Both the position numbers and the translations under genes were made by a program. Below, one piece after another: positions 1-16,755 of a DNA stretch of 64,000 nt; within the stretch, counting starts at the first letter, position 1, and every line of letters begins with the position of its first letter. The DNA comes from Amoebidium appalachense (lineage: Eukaryota; Ichthyosporea). The stretch spans positions 16,430,001-16,494,000 of the forward strand of contig CAVNZM010000001.1 in assembly GCA_963693365.1 (NCBI GenBank), in the 5' to 3' direction. A model generated the notes under the pieces. It was not told the DNA's origin. It ran no database searches and worked only from the letters and a program-made list of their open reading frames with translations.

Positions 1-294
1 TTTTGCCATTTTGTGAACATGGGACAGTGGTGAAATCTAGAACTAAACCACTCTTGGGAAACGTAGTGGTTTTATGTTTGGGTGCATCTAACGGGAGCGC
101 TGTTGGAGCATGTCGTGTGCGTGTGTGGTAGTGGTGGTTTGTCTTCGCCAAGCTGGTGATGGTGGTAGTGGTGGTGGTGGGTGGGTGGGTGAGTGAATGG
201 ATGGGTGGGTTTATGGATAATGGGTAGGTGGGTGGGTGTGGGGGGGAAGGGAAGGGGGAGGGGGGGTATTGCTAATGATGGTTGGGGTGCACAG

Positions 295-366
295 GAGGCT
301 GTGGACTATGAGGAAGAAGAGCTGCCGGAGAGCGAGGTGGGTGGGAGGTTGTGTGTATGTGTGTGT

Positions 367-410
<44 letters not shown>

Positions 411-1621
411 GCAGATGTGTCTGTTTTGGGGGGTTTGGGGAGGGGGGGGGGGAAGGGGGGGGGGGGAGTAGGGGTGTGTGTGTGTGTGTGTGTGTGTGCG
501 TGTGTGTGTGTGTTCCTATGTTGTGTGTGTTTTCATATGTTGTGTGTGTGTCTGCGTGTGGTGTGTTTGCATCTGTTTACATATGTTATGTGTCTGTGTG
601 TGTGTGCCTTGCTTAGACACGTGTCTGGATGTCCGTTCGGGAATGTATGCCAGCATGTACGTGTGCTCGCCCGAGTGTATGGTGGAGTTCCTCTATCTCT
701 CTTCTCTTCTCTTCTCTTATTCCAAGCTTCCGTCAGGATATAAGATGAATATTAAATTCCTAAATCCAGATAATGTTAAAAATCCAAAATCTTGCCAACT
801 TTGGAGTTTTAGCAGATCAGAAATTGGAATTTATGGACTTAATAAAAATCTTGAATTGTAAAATAGTAAGGAATCTAGTGCTGTGTTAATAGAACATTGG
901 GAGTAGAATCAAATTATTCAATAGTAGGAAGAGAAAAGATGAAAATAAAAATCCTAAATCCAGAAAAAGCAAAAATCCGAAACTTTGCCAACTTTGGAAT
1001 TTTAGTAGATTAGGAATTGGAATTTATGGACATAATAAAAATCTCAAAGGAATTAGATTGATTTATGCTGTGGCCTGTTGGTATTGAGGGTGTGTTGATA
1101 TGTGCTTTGAATGGCACGTACCTGCACTCTACGTCTGACGATTTCACTCTACCAGCCTTGAACTATGGTAGCTCTTTTATCTATGGCTATGGGGTTTGGC
1201 TAACTCTTGTTATTAGCATAACAGGTGCACATTTGTATAGTGTAAATGGCAATATCATGAACTCAATAAAATCTGGTCCCGTTTTATTTTGTGTGTAACT
1301 CCATCAGCCATATAAATTATTCCGATATCAATGACTCCTGAGCTAAATGGCTTTTGTTCACCAAGCTTTGTTGGTTTTGAAAGCGAATGTCTGCTAATAA
1401 TGCAGTCATTGAAAGTGTGTATGTATCTTATAGGAAAAATAACATTTCAAACCTGTTCAAACAAGACACTTATTGCACAACCATTAATGGTCGGGCTGGA
1501 TTGATCTCATTGATTTACGTGCTATTTTCTTAACCGGTGGTGGTGGCAGGAGGAAGAAGAATTGGAGGAAGACAGTGTATCGGAGGAAGAGCTCACAAGC
1601 AGCAGTGACGAGGTAGAGGAA

Positions 1622-1703
<82 letters not shown>

Positions 1704-2954
1704 GCACACCCGCACACACACACACATGACTCACTCACGCATCCATCCAATCTTGTGTGTTTTCATTTTACCTGCATTACTCATTTGATGTTGAGGGCTG
1801 TAGTGCATTCTTAAACCATGCAATGAAACCATCTGAGCTCGGGAGCTTGAGTAACTCGGTTCCGGGAAAAATAGATAAGACTAGAGAGGGTATACGGAGG
1901 GTGTTAGCTCAAGCGGGGGTCGAGGGTGGTGCAAGAAGAGACTTGGGATTTTCCACGCACTGTGTGCGCTTTTCTCGTGTGTATGCATACTGGCAAGTAC
2001 TGTTGTGCACGTGTAAGGATGTAGCTGCTATGCTTGTGCCTGTGCCTGTCTGCGCGTGCATGTGCGCGTGTGTGCGCACACAGTAACGGCCTGTGTTGCT
2101 GTGTGTGTGGCTCTGTATGTATAGCTGCATTTGTGCTTGAGTGTGCTCCTTCAATCCTATCTCTTTTCTGAGTACGCTTGTTTCCAGGAGGGAGAGGATG
2201 CGGTGCCGGCAGTAGGGCCCTCAGTGCCGGATGTGTTCTGTGAGGTTGAGGAGCTGCCAGACACAGACGAGGATGACCCCGTGTGTGTCCTCCCCCTCGC
2301 CCCCCCCCTCCCCCCCCATACACACACACACACACACACACACCACCAGCACACCAACACCACCACCATCCCCACCATGCACACCAACCACCACCGCACT
2401 CCTGCCCCTGCCTTTGCCTATTACTGTACCACCACTGCCGCACACATGCACGCACACGCACACGCACTTACACATGCATGTATGTGGGCGTAAAAATTCT
2501 GATGGTGGTGGTGGTGGTGGTTTCGGTTTTGATAGGGGAAGGGGGAGAAAGGGGGGAGGGGGGGGTTGAAGAAGATGGATTGAAGGAGCAAAGGGTCACA
2601 GCAAATGCTTAGCCCCATTTCCAACCCCCTACCCACCCTCCCCCCCCCCCCCCCCCCCCCCCCACCACTTTTGCTCTACTTGGGGCCACTTTTGACCTCA
2701 TCTTGGCCTCCTGACCAGGGGCAACCCAGCCACTCAATGAGACAGTTTCATTTAGACACCTTTGCCCTTGTTTTCCTTTTTTGTTTGGACGGAAAGAGGT
2801 GGGGTGGTGGTGGTTTTGGGGGGGGGGGGGGGGGGGGGGGGGGAGGGGGGGGGTGGAGTGAGGGGAGGGGAGAGCCCTGTGGGACACACTATCTGCTTGC
2901 AAGCATAACTAAACATCCATTCCATTGCATATTATAAGTTGCGCATGCTTCGTG

Positions 2955-3036
<82 letters not shown>

Positions 3037-3174
3037 ACTACATGCCGGATGATGTGGAGCTTGAGTCGCTGGCTGATGATGATGACGACATCCAAATCGA
3101 GGCACAGCCCAATGAGCCCGTCCAACAGGTGTGTGTGTGTGGGTGGGTGGGTGGGTGGGTGTGGGTGGGTGTAC

Positions 3175-3205
<31 letters not shown>

Positions 3206-3387
3206 GGGTGCCGTAGAGGTGGGGCTGGATGGATTTGTGTGGGTGTGTGCTTGTGTGGTCCTTAGATGGGTGGGATGGTGTGGGATGTTTTTTTTTTTTT
3301 TTTTTGTTTTTGTTTTTGTTCTTGTTTTTTTTGTTGGTGGTGGTTGTTTTGGTTTGTGTGTGTGTGTGTGTGTGTGGGGGGGTAGGT

Positions 3388-3439
<52 letters not shown>

Positions 3440-3733
3440 CTTACTGTTTGAGGCTGTTTGAGGGCAGAGTTTGAAGATTTGTATATGCTCATGGAACATA
3501 TTAAGTTGTCTAATTCGTGATGTATGGGTATAGCTCAGGTGTGCCTTGGGATATGCCTAACCTAGTGTGGTATCTGTGTTTTGTGTCCGGCTGGGCAGTA
3601 TTGTGTCGAGACTGAAGGATACTAAGTGATCGGAAACTCTATGCATGTTCACATCCTTGCACGCTCGGGTCGCCACACACACCCGGCCACACCACACTTG
3701 CACCATTACAGGCACACACGCGCACACACACGA

Positions 3734-3808
<75 letters not shown>

Positions 3809-3883
3809 CTGCCTCTCAGTCTGGTGGGGACGTAGAAAATGATGTTCTAGGTGACAGTGAAAGTGACACCGAGCCAGTATTTG

Positions 3884-3949
<66 letters not shown>

Positions 3950-4000
3950 ACACACACACACAACCCTAGTTAAGAGCTTGTATCAGTGCCTGTTGCTTCA

Positions 4001-4035
<35 letters not shown>

Positions 4036-4671
4036 CTCCTCCCCCCCAACGAAGAAAGAAAAAAAGGAAAAGGAAAATTGATTAAGAAAAGAAAAATAAA
4101 AAAGGAAAAAAGAGAAGAAAAGGGGCGAAAAGACCATCTGTGCATTATTTAATCTTATTCATCTCTTTCCATTCACTATCATCTTCTTATCATTATGCAC
4201 TTCTCTTCTTTTCTTCTATTACTTTTCTAATATCTAATTTATATCCTCTATCCTTACCTTTCTAATTATTTTTATTCCTTTCTTTTATTCTACTATTCAT
4301 ACTGAGATAGATTTAAGCTGCCTGTATTCCCGCGACTGCTGGCACAGATCTTTGTCAGCCTTTTTCCACCTTGGTATCATTCTTATCAAGGCTATTAGAG
4401 TTTACGACTTATAGCCTTCTTCCTCCTACTAGGGCTTCTAACTCCGTGGCATCTGAGGAGTTAGTATATTTTTTGGACACATAAACAGATTTCGTGAATA
4501 AAGCAACTATCAATATTATTGTAGCTACTACTCCATACTTAAGGATTAACTGTCCATATTCTCCTGTTAATCCTATTATTCTTCCTCTTTTTTCGCTTTC
4601 TAATATGCACGCACACCTTCGACGACCCGAGGGCCACCCGTCCCATGCCTTGGTCCCTCATCCCCATTGAA

Positions 4672-4705
<34 letters not shown>

Positions 4706-4943
4706 CCCCCCCCGCTCCGCCCCTCTCATGCATTTGTTGTCCGCTCGAATCCTCCCACCACCACATAGTCAGTGTGCACAGTGTGGATCTACTAAAGCCT
4801 GCCGTTAGCCACTCAGAGACTCTTGCTCTGTCCATCTCTCTCTCTCCCCCTTTCGCTCTCTCCCCTCACCCCCACCATGTTTCTGATCCTGTAGGTGTAC
4901 TTCCCACCGTGTTTCGCATTGAAATCCGTACACTCTTTCGTTA

Positions 4944-5024
<81 letters not shown>

Positions 5025-6564
5025 CTTTGGCCCACCTCTCTCCCAGCGCAGGGTCACCAACTAAACTTCCACCCACAGACACAACACCGCTACTACGACC
5101 ACCCACCCCCACCCCCCAGTGCCCCTATACCTCCACCCCCCGGCCCGCCTGCCAACCATCGCCCTCCCTCCCCTTACCCGTATCCTGGGGGAGGTTACCC
5201 CATGCACTACCCGCCCCCGGGGATGCCGGCCGGGCACCCACCACCACCCCCACCCAACCAACCATACAATTACTATTCGCATAGCCAGGGAATGGCACAA
5301 CCGGCTACACTCCCTCCACACGCACAGAGTGTGTATGAGAGGCAGAGGCACGCGAGCAGCGCGGGTGAGAAAGAAAACACAAAAAAACAACAGCGAAAAA
5401 CGGCACCGGAAATACGGGAACCTGGGACGGGACCCGTGGTTGTGCAAGCGTGGGGGGGAGATGAAAACTCACGCGATAGCCACTATTCGCAATATAGCAT
5501 GCCCTGGCCATCATCCAACGTCATGAGCCCATCGGATGTGCCGCAACCCGGCCCGGCGCCCAATCAATACTACAGTTACCCCCCACCACCACAGCAGGTT
5601 TACTATGGCGCTCCACCTCCCCAACATTATTACCAACCAGCAGGGGACCCAACGCACCATTTTTACCCCCAACCCCCCTCCCGCCCCACAGTCAGCATAC
5701 TACCAATATTCCGGCACAACCCAGCACCCTCCACCCACCGCACCGTACTATGCGCCCGGATATGCATATCCTGCAGGCCCTCCCCAACCACAACCATACT
5801 ACTATGACCGACAATACGGGGGGTGGCCCCGTCCACCGACACCGGCACAGGGCCAGGGGGTCCCTGATATGAATCGTGAAAGACCCCCACCAACCAAGCA
5901 TCGGGACCAATCGAATCAGTCAGAAGTTCAGCAGTCCGGTAATGAAGAGAACCCCCCGCAACAAGCGGGAGACAGTGAACAAAGGCCTCAATATGCACTG
6001 GGCGAGTCGAATCCATATGGGTATCGACCTGAACCGACCCAGCCGCAAAGCTACCCGAACCATGGATACGGGCCACCACCTCCACACAACTACTACCCAC
6101 CCGCCAACTACCCACCCACAACGCCCCAGCCCTACTACCAGCCATACCGTTCAGCCCCGCCACCACCGCCGCCACACTTACCAAACACATACAGCACCCA
6201 CCCGCATGCACCGGGACCACCACCACTTCCCTCCCAACCCCCAGTTGGTGGCCCTGCCCCCCCACCTACGCAATATCCATATCCGTACTACTATCCGGGA
6301 TATGCCCCCCCAGCCAACTACCCACACCCAGCCTCTCAGCACCCACCGTTAACCCATGCCTATCAAGCACCACCGGCACATGAAGAAGGACCCCCTAGGC
6401 CGGGCTCCCCAGCTCAGGTTGAGCCCCCACAGAACGAAGTTTCAGGAAAATCCGGGAACAAATCCCAGGGAAAGGCCTCTGCAGCCGACCAGATGCAGCA
6501 GGAAAAGCGGATTGAACCGCAGGGGAAAACCGGCATGCCCCGAGAGAAAGCCCGCAAGAGTTGA
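295..6564 (+). CDS. acidic / Pro-Tyr-rich protein, 3' part of gene (5' end outside window or unseen)
   Basis: I do not recognise the family. Candidate exons, all in phase 0, are 295-336, 1550-1612, 2188-2280, 3036-3128, 3808-3876 and 5052-6564. The first five encode short Glu/Asp-rich blocks (for example EEEELEEDSVSEEE and LADDDDDIQIE). The last encodes about 500 residues dominated by Pro, Tyr, Gln and Gly, ends in a basic Lys/Gln tail, and stops with TGA at 6562-6564. An acidic module followed by a Pro/Tyr-rich, prion-like disordered tail would suit a nuclear or RNA-granule scaffold, but that is inference. Two acceptors are formed by (CA)n tracts (3035 and 3807). The donor of the fifth exon is uncertain because the frame runs into a C homopolymer at about 3884. 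Near 5666-5687 the frame shifts by one base inside C runs, so the last exon is open only in two frames. The start lies upstream of 295. The exons fit each other well but have no homology support. Confidence 0.5.
369..410 (+). repeat. G homopolymer within (GT)n
   Basis: A run of about 40 G follows GTGTGTGTG and lies 33 bases after the donor of the exon at 295-336. A second GT tract follows at 475-510. Length in the assembly is probably unreliable. Confidence 0.9.
1624..1700 (+). repeat. (CA)n microsatellite
   Basis: About 38 CA units begin 12 bases after the donor of the exon at 1550-1612. They end in an imperfect CCGCACA tail. Confidence 0.95.
2957..3034 (+). repeat. (CA)n microsatellite forming a 3' splice site
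   Basis: About 38 CA units end in ACAG, which directly precedes the acidic exon starting at 3036. The repeat therefore replaces a normal polypyrimidine tract. Confidence 0.9.
3388..3436 (+). repeat. G homopolymer
   Basis: Nearly 50 uninterrupted G in the intron between the exons at 3036-3128 and 3808-3876. They follow a (GT)n stretch. Confidence 0.9.
3737..3806 (+). repeat. (CA)n microsatellite forming a 3' splice site
   Basis: About 34 CA units end in CACAG at the acceptor of the exon at 3808. The same intron starts with GTGTGTGTGTGGG, so its two ends are complementary. Confidence 0.9.
3885..3935 (+). repeat. C homopolymer followed by (AC)n
   Basis: About 50 C, then about 13 AC units. A second C run lies at about 4005-4034. 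From here to 5051 no exon is convincing. The stretch holds AT-rich sequence, C runs at 4674-4704 and 4994-5023, and a (CT)n tract at 4947-4993 that serves as polypyrimidine tract for the acceptor at 5051. Confidence 0.85.
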
Positions 6565-6835
6565 GGTTTTTCTCTGTGTAGGGGCTTTCCTATTAGATGT
6601 AGTAACGTTCTGTGTCCTAATTCTCCCTTGTGATTGATTGGACTGGATAGTTTTATTCGCCCCCTTCAAAGGGGCTCTTCTTCTTGGTGTTTTGTTTCGT
6701 TTGTTTTTCTTTGTTTTATGTTTGCTTTCTTGCTGTCGCGGATGTTGTGGTCACACGTCTCTGGCTGTGCAAAGGTGTAGTTGGTCGAGAGCACATGTTA
6801 TTTTTTTTTATTTTTTTTTTTGGTGTGTGTGTGTG

Positions 6836-6925
<90 letters not shown>

Positions 6926-7684
6926 TTCCCTTCCCCCGTATCGTAAGAAGGCATGTAGGCTGATAAATACCTAATCAATTTGCATAACTACACGTGTTCT
7001 TAAAGAGGTGCATCAGATTCTTCAAAAAAGATATGCCTACCAGCTCCGAGGCTGAGCTAGGTATTTCTTCACATATGACACTAGTGGTAAGTTTCAGTGA
7101 CACTTGAGTAGAATCCGTTCGTAGTGGTGAATGTGGGCAGAGCTATCAGAACATCTTTGCTGTAATGTGCCTTCAATGGTTCCAACCCCAATCACAAACA
7201 GAACAAACTTCAAGATATTTTTATGCCCATATACTTCGAATCATGTACGTATGCCATGCATACACACTCCAGAAACAAGGAATGAAGTCTTTGTACAACA
7301 AAAAAAAAAAGCCGGAATATTTTGTATCTTTTATATCGACTTCAATAGAATTTAAACCTTCATCTTCGTGGTGACAATTTATATATCCCCCCCACACACA
7401 CACACACGCAAACACACACACAGAGACAGATACATATACCAGACACACATGTACATGCAACAAAAAAATCAATATAAATCCATAGCGCTACAGAGGCCCG
7501 ACCAGTTACTTGCACATTTATTCGATTCAAATCGTGTTCCCTTAGCTAAGCCACTGCTAACCAGACCACATGCTGCAGTAAAATAGTACAGAGTACACAT
7601 GGTCAGGATGTCACATAGGCTCGTTTTTTTTTTTTTTGTTTCTTTTTTTTTTTTTTTTTTTTTGTGTTGTGTGTGTGGGTGGGT

Positions 7685-7735
<51 letters not shown>

Positions 7736-8764
7736 CTATAATTAGCAATTTGATCTAAACATAGAATCTCCAAGTGTCTTGGGTTACGTCATCGTGACAT
7801 TTGAAGTAACCAATCAGAATAGATGATCGCTCCCGAAGAATTTGACTGCGCCAAGAGGTTACAATTTAAATCTTTGATTTAATTCGTCATGGGCGTTTAA
7901 AGTATAACAAAATGCATGATTTTAGGGTTTTATTCTATGGTACGTTTTTTTGATCGCGGCTGTGTGTTGCGTATATGCGTCCGCAGCAGCTCAGTGTTTT
8001 CTCAGTGGTCTTTTTTGTTCGCTTTACCTCCACATCTACACCTAATTCTGATATAGATCCGGTGTTTAGCTATATTACACTTTAAGTGAGAAGCTGAGTG
8101 TTCGTTTGACACAGAGCTTGTGTCGTTAATGCTCTGTAGAGTGTCAGATTCAATACAGGCGTAGAGCGAAATCGTCGTGTGTTGGAATTCTGGGCAACGC
8201 CTCGGGCTAGTTCGTGACCGAACCCTGAGAAATTTTAATTCTGCTATATAGGTACGTCTTCAGGCTTGATATATCTGTGATATACGCGTTTTTTATGTGC
8301 TCTTTCTAAAGAAGTTATTCACTAATCGTTTCTTGCTTTGATTCTGGTGTACACCTTTCTTGGTAGCTATCTCTGACGTTTGCTTGGCTCGCCATTCTCT
8401 TTTTGAAAACAAAAGCACAAGATTGCATTTTTCCAAGCAACCTCGTTCTCGCTTTGGATTCCTCGCGCAATTTCTGTTTGCTGAGGATAGGAATCGTTTG
8501 AAAATAGGCAAGTGTTCAAGCTCTGACTCACATTTCAGCTTCCTTCAAAGCAAACCATCACAGAACATGCACACACACTCTCTCTCTCTCTTGCACACAG
8601 AGTGGTTTCATGGCTCCTCGTGTCAACCTTTGTAGGGTATGGAAGTAGGGAACGTTTTACTCACCCTGTTGCCTTTGCTGAAAGCCATGATCAAGCAATT
8701 CGTTACCTCCTGCTGCACGCTCAAGCACTGCCCCCCTCCCCCCCCCCCCCCCCCCTTTCCCCTG

Positions 8765-8831
<67 letters not shown>

Positions 8832-9053
8832 CTCTTATGCACACATCAGGTGTAATGCACACACACTTGCGCAACCACGCATTACATGACGGCCATCCGC
8901 ATATTAACACCTTCATCCCAAGAACATATTGGTGTCTTTTTGCATCTAGTTGGAACACAGCAGCTAAATGAGCAGCATGAAGCTGTGGAGGGGTTAATTA
9001 CCTTCTTCCTGAATGACCGGTGTGCTGTTTTGATACCTGTGCAGACCGCTATC
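6565..9053 (+). other. intergenic region upstream of RAB8
   Basis: No convincing gene. It holds (GT)n plus G run at 6823-6924, a T run and G run at 7625-7735, unique sequence at 7740-8560 that is the best candidate promoter and 5' exon of RAB8, and C run plus (CA)n at 8730-8830. A GTGCAG just before the RAB8 start (ending at 9044) looks like a 3' splice site, so the 5' UTR is probably split. The exact transcription start cannot be seen. Confidence 0.45.
8766..8829 (+). repeat. (CA)n microsatellite
   Basis: About 32 CA units directly after a C run (8732-8754), about 225 bases upstream of the RAB8 start codon. Confidence 0.9.
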
Positions 9054-13105
<4,052 letters not shown>

Positions 13106-13736
13106 TAAACACATGTACACACGCATATACACTGACACAAAGTGCAAATAAGGGCACATGTGTGCATGGTCCAAGAGATTACATATTCAAATGAACTCTC
13201 ACATGCACACACGCACACGTGTGCAGTGCGGTTGTTTCCCCCTACCTCTAGTGTGTCCGAGCTCTTGAAACTAGCAATATTACCTTTTTTGTGCACCTAA
13301 TACCCTGTGTTTCAGGTTTCACCCATTCGGCTGCATTTATCGTATGTCCAGTTTATGTGCTGTAATTACCTTAGTATCTCGTCCCAACTCTCTGGCATAT
13401 TGGGCATATTGTGTGCTTGGGTTTGGATTGCATGTGTGCGTGTGTATGCATGGGTTGGGTCTTTGTTTTTCCTTTCTTATCCGTGTGTTTTCAGAACCTT
13501 TCGTGTAGTTTGATTCAAAACAGATTCGCTTTCCTAAGACGTTGAGTTCGGCTGAGTTTCGATCGTTAAACCCATTTGCTAGGTAGTTAGTCGTACACAC
13601 ACACACACAGACCGGCGTGTCATATTCGTGCACATAGTTTCAGACATTTATGGTTCTGTGTGAGTTGGTGATGTTCTAGTGTTGGTGTCTGAATTGGTTT
13701 GGTGTGTGTATGTACATTGTAGGGTGTTTCCAACTG

Positions 13737-13742
13737 AATAAA
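13737..13742 (+). terminator. candidate polyadenylation signal of RAB8
   Basis: AATAAA lies 671 bases downstream of the RAB8 stop codon in otherwise non-coding DNA. It is the first perfect hexamer I see after the gene. Use is inferred. Confidence 0.35.
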
Positions 13743-14210
13743 AACCATGCGCATTATGCCCAAAACCAGTGTGTACCCAAACCAAACCCCTCCTCCTCCT
13801 CCCCCCCCATCCCCCCTCCCCCCATCTTATGTGCACACACACACACACACACATGTACACACACACACACACACACCACACAAAAACACACCAGAAATCC
13901 TTCATATGCATCCACCCCAGTGGCCCCCAATGACTTCGTGCAGTGTAGTGCACAGACACACACACAAGTGCTCACCTGCACCTGCCTGTGCGCAGCGGCG
14001 CCACCGCAACTACACACAAGCACGAGTTTTCACACGCAATCCTACATCCGCGTTTATACACACGCGTCCATAAGGTGACACCGTGCACACCCGCGTCTAC
14101 ACACACAGTCTCATCTCAAAAGTGTGCACCCACACACCCACACATATGTACCCACACACAAGTGCATGCACATGACATTGTATCCACACATTACGCATGT
14201 ATCCACACAC

Positions 14211-14375
14211 ATGTACATACACATGTATTCACACATTTGTTACACATGTAATACTATCCACACCTATGTACATACACATGTGTTCACACATTTGTTACAC
14301 ATGTAATACTATCCACACCTATGTACATACACATGTATTCACACATTTGTTACACATGTAATGCTATCCACACAC
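14211..14375 (+). repeat. 55-bp tandem repeat, three copies
   Basis: The unit beginning ATGTACATACACATGT repeats at 14211, 14266 and 14321 (period exactly 55) and ends at about 14375. Copies differ by only a few bases, so the array is recent. The surrounding 13,750-14,450 is CA-rich and has no convincing gene. Confidence 0.9.
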
Positions 14376-14586
14376 GTGTACACGTGCACATATACGCATG
14401 TGCATGCCCTATAAAATACTGCTCATCATGGAAACGTTCTCAACATAGCACCACGTGCACTCACCGGCCATCCTAAGCCTCCAGTCGCCCACACATGTCC
14501 ACCATTACAACTAAATAACTAAGTGCTACTGTGCAGGATACTCAGCTGCAGCTGATTTATTGAATTCTACGTAATATTTGTTTCAG

Positions 14587-15223
14587 ATTGCAAAACTTAC
14601 TCATAACCCGGTGCGCATGCACATGTATGTACATAAATGGGGATGGTTGATATCGATGCTGCCTATGATGCCGCCATGTGCGTTGCAAGTTCGAACAGGA
14701 GGACCACTGGCAGGACAGCTACAGCTGAACCCATCACGAGGTTCATACGTAATAATATATGTACACCACGCGCGCACATGCATGTATAAATATCGTTCAG
14801 AACAGCTGTGTGAATATGAAAAGGGTAGGGAATTGCTCCCCAGATATATGTACAATAGTGAGCGTGTGGGCAAATTTCTGATAGACCAGTTTGTATATGA
14901 GTTGCCGGTTCAGTCTTACTGTGTAAAGGCTTTACAGTGGAGATGTAACAAATACAAAGTTTTCAGATATGTATGCCCTCCACCAAACAACACACCACAC
15001 CAGTATAAACGAACATGCCCCCAAAAATGTGGTCCGCTCGCATGATCAACCTCTATTTCTCCAGACATACACACTCGGTTCACCCGGGCCCATACACACA
15101 GTGAAAGACCTACCGAACTTCACAGTGCTTGATTTCATATATAACTCTGGCGAGTTTCTACTGTTCCAAAAGTGTATGGATTATCTGGACAAAAATGTAA
15201 TACAGTCTCAGAATACGGATTAA
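14587..15223 (+). CDS. tentative small three-exon gene or gene end
   Basis: Candidate exons 14587-14748, 14806-14958 and 15065-15223 are all phase 0 and end in TAA at 15221-15223. The last two encode protein-like sequence (for example ELLPRYMYNSERVGKFLID and DLPNFTVLDFIYN), and the last has a good acceptor, TTTCTCCAG. Introns would be 57 and 106 bases, and the first is also open when read through. No start codon is assigned and I do not recognise a family. A (CAAA)n tract and an A run follow at 15240-15310, so this could also be the tail of a retroelement. Confidence 0.35.
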
Positions 15224-15281
15224 GGTGTACTTGAACACGAAACAAACAAACAAACAAACAAACAAACAAACAAACCGTGAC

Positions 15282-15312
<31 letters not shown>

Positions 15313-16755
15313 ATATCTCCACATATGATGCATGTGGTGGGAGGCCTAGGAGTCTGCACTCAGGGGAACGTGACTGCAGCGTGTGTGTGGTGTGGCCTGG
15401 TGTATTCCTACTGGTGTGAGAGTGTGGGGGCATCTCCCTTTCGCGGAGTTTCTCGCTTGAGAAGTGGTTTCGTCAACGCCTGGTGGTCCACTGCAACCTA
15501 TGGGAACGTCTACACGCTGTCTACGTTTCTACGCGACCTAACATTGGCAGTGGGCTGCTGCAACTTCTTCAGCTACTTCTGCGCTGCGTGAGTGGAGGGG
15601 CGGCTACTTGGTCGGGGAGCTTTCCAAGTGACTGCCAGTCCTTAGCCTCCAGTCGTACGGCAATGACCGGGTTTGCTTGCATGCATTCTGTAACTGTGTT
15701 TTTCTGTGTGTCGACGTCCTGCCACAACTAGGCCACCTTATCAGAGAGCTAGATGAAGTTTCTCCGGGTTATCTAGGGGCCGGGCCCGTTGGGATTGTTT
15801 TTTAGCTCAGATTTGGTCTGCATTGCTCTTTTAGAGGCTGACTTGCTTGCTGTGCCTCGGTAGGTTTTGAGGGGGGCCTGTTGGGAAGCAGCAGTAATGA
15901 TGTCTTCTTGCGGAGTGTGGTCTGGTCAACATCGATGCATATGACTAGTTGGAGCAAACTAGTTTCATGCATACACGTACACTTAAGGTTTTGCCCGCTG
16001 GTGTCCTTTGTCACTTGTCGCTTTATTTTTATTTCGTAGCTTTGGCTTTTTCAGTTCTATTGGTGGTTATGTAGCCTGTGGCTGCACGTTGCCTTCATCA
16101 ACGGATCAATAAACCCGAGCCAAAAGAAATGATGCATGCCTGATACGTTATATTCACACATATGATTTGTATGTTGTAAGTGTAACACCGATTTTATTAC
16201 ATGTATATCTTGTTGGGTGGAAGTACTGTTGGCCTTGGTGCCGACAACTCATTACAGCTCACCTACATGTCGTTAATAAACAGCACATTCCCCCCTATGT
16301 ACAAGTCATATGTGCACTATGAAATTAATCAAACATTTTGACTATTTAACTGGACGGAGAGTGCCAATATGGAATTTCCACCATACAAACAGAAAAAATT
16401 GGACAGAAAGTTAAAATTTTGGCTCACAAAAAAAAAAAAAAAAAAAGCTTTTTACCAAACAACAAAGATTTTGAAGTAGGAATAAATTTGCAAATCAAAA
16501 GATTTACGTGTACATGGTGTATTATACCCGGTGGTGTGGGCCATGTACGGGCGTAATTTGTGTGGTGTACATGTGTGTCCGTGCACACGGGCGAACCTGC
16601 AGTGTGTGCGTGTGTGCATGTGTGTGGACACTGCATGTGTGTGTGTTTGTGTGTGTGTGTCCTTGCGTGTGCGTGTGCGTGGTGAGGTCGCAATCACAAT
16701 TAGCTTCATTTTTTGTGATGATGGTCATGTGTAATTATTTAGTATTCTTTGTATG
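15224..16755. other. no gene recognised
   Basis: The stretch contains (AAAC)n at 15239-15273, an A run at 15282-15310, mixed unique sequence to 16,500 and a GT-rich block at 16,560-16,690. Several AATAAA hexamers occur (for example around 16108 and 16274), but no open frame shows recognisable coding features. Confidence 0.5.

Noticed and set aside
14124-14306. Tandem-repeat-encoded protein (THVFTHLLHM repeats)
   Set aside because: It is explained by the 55-bp non-coding tandem repeat.
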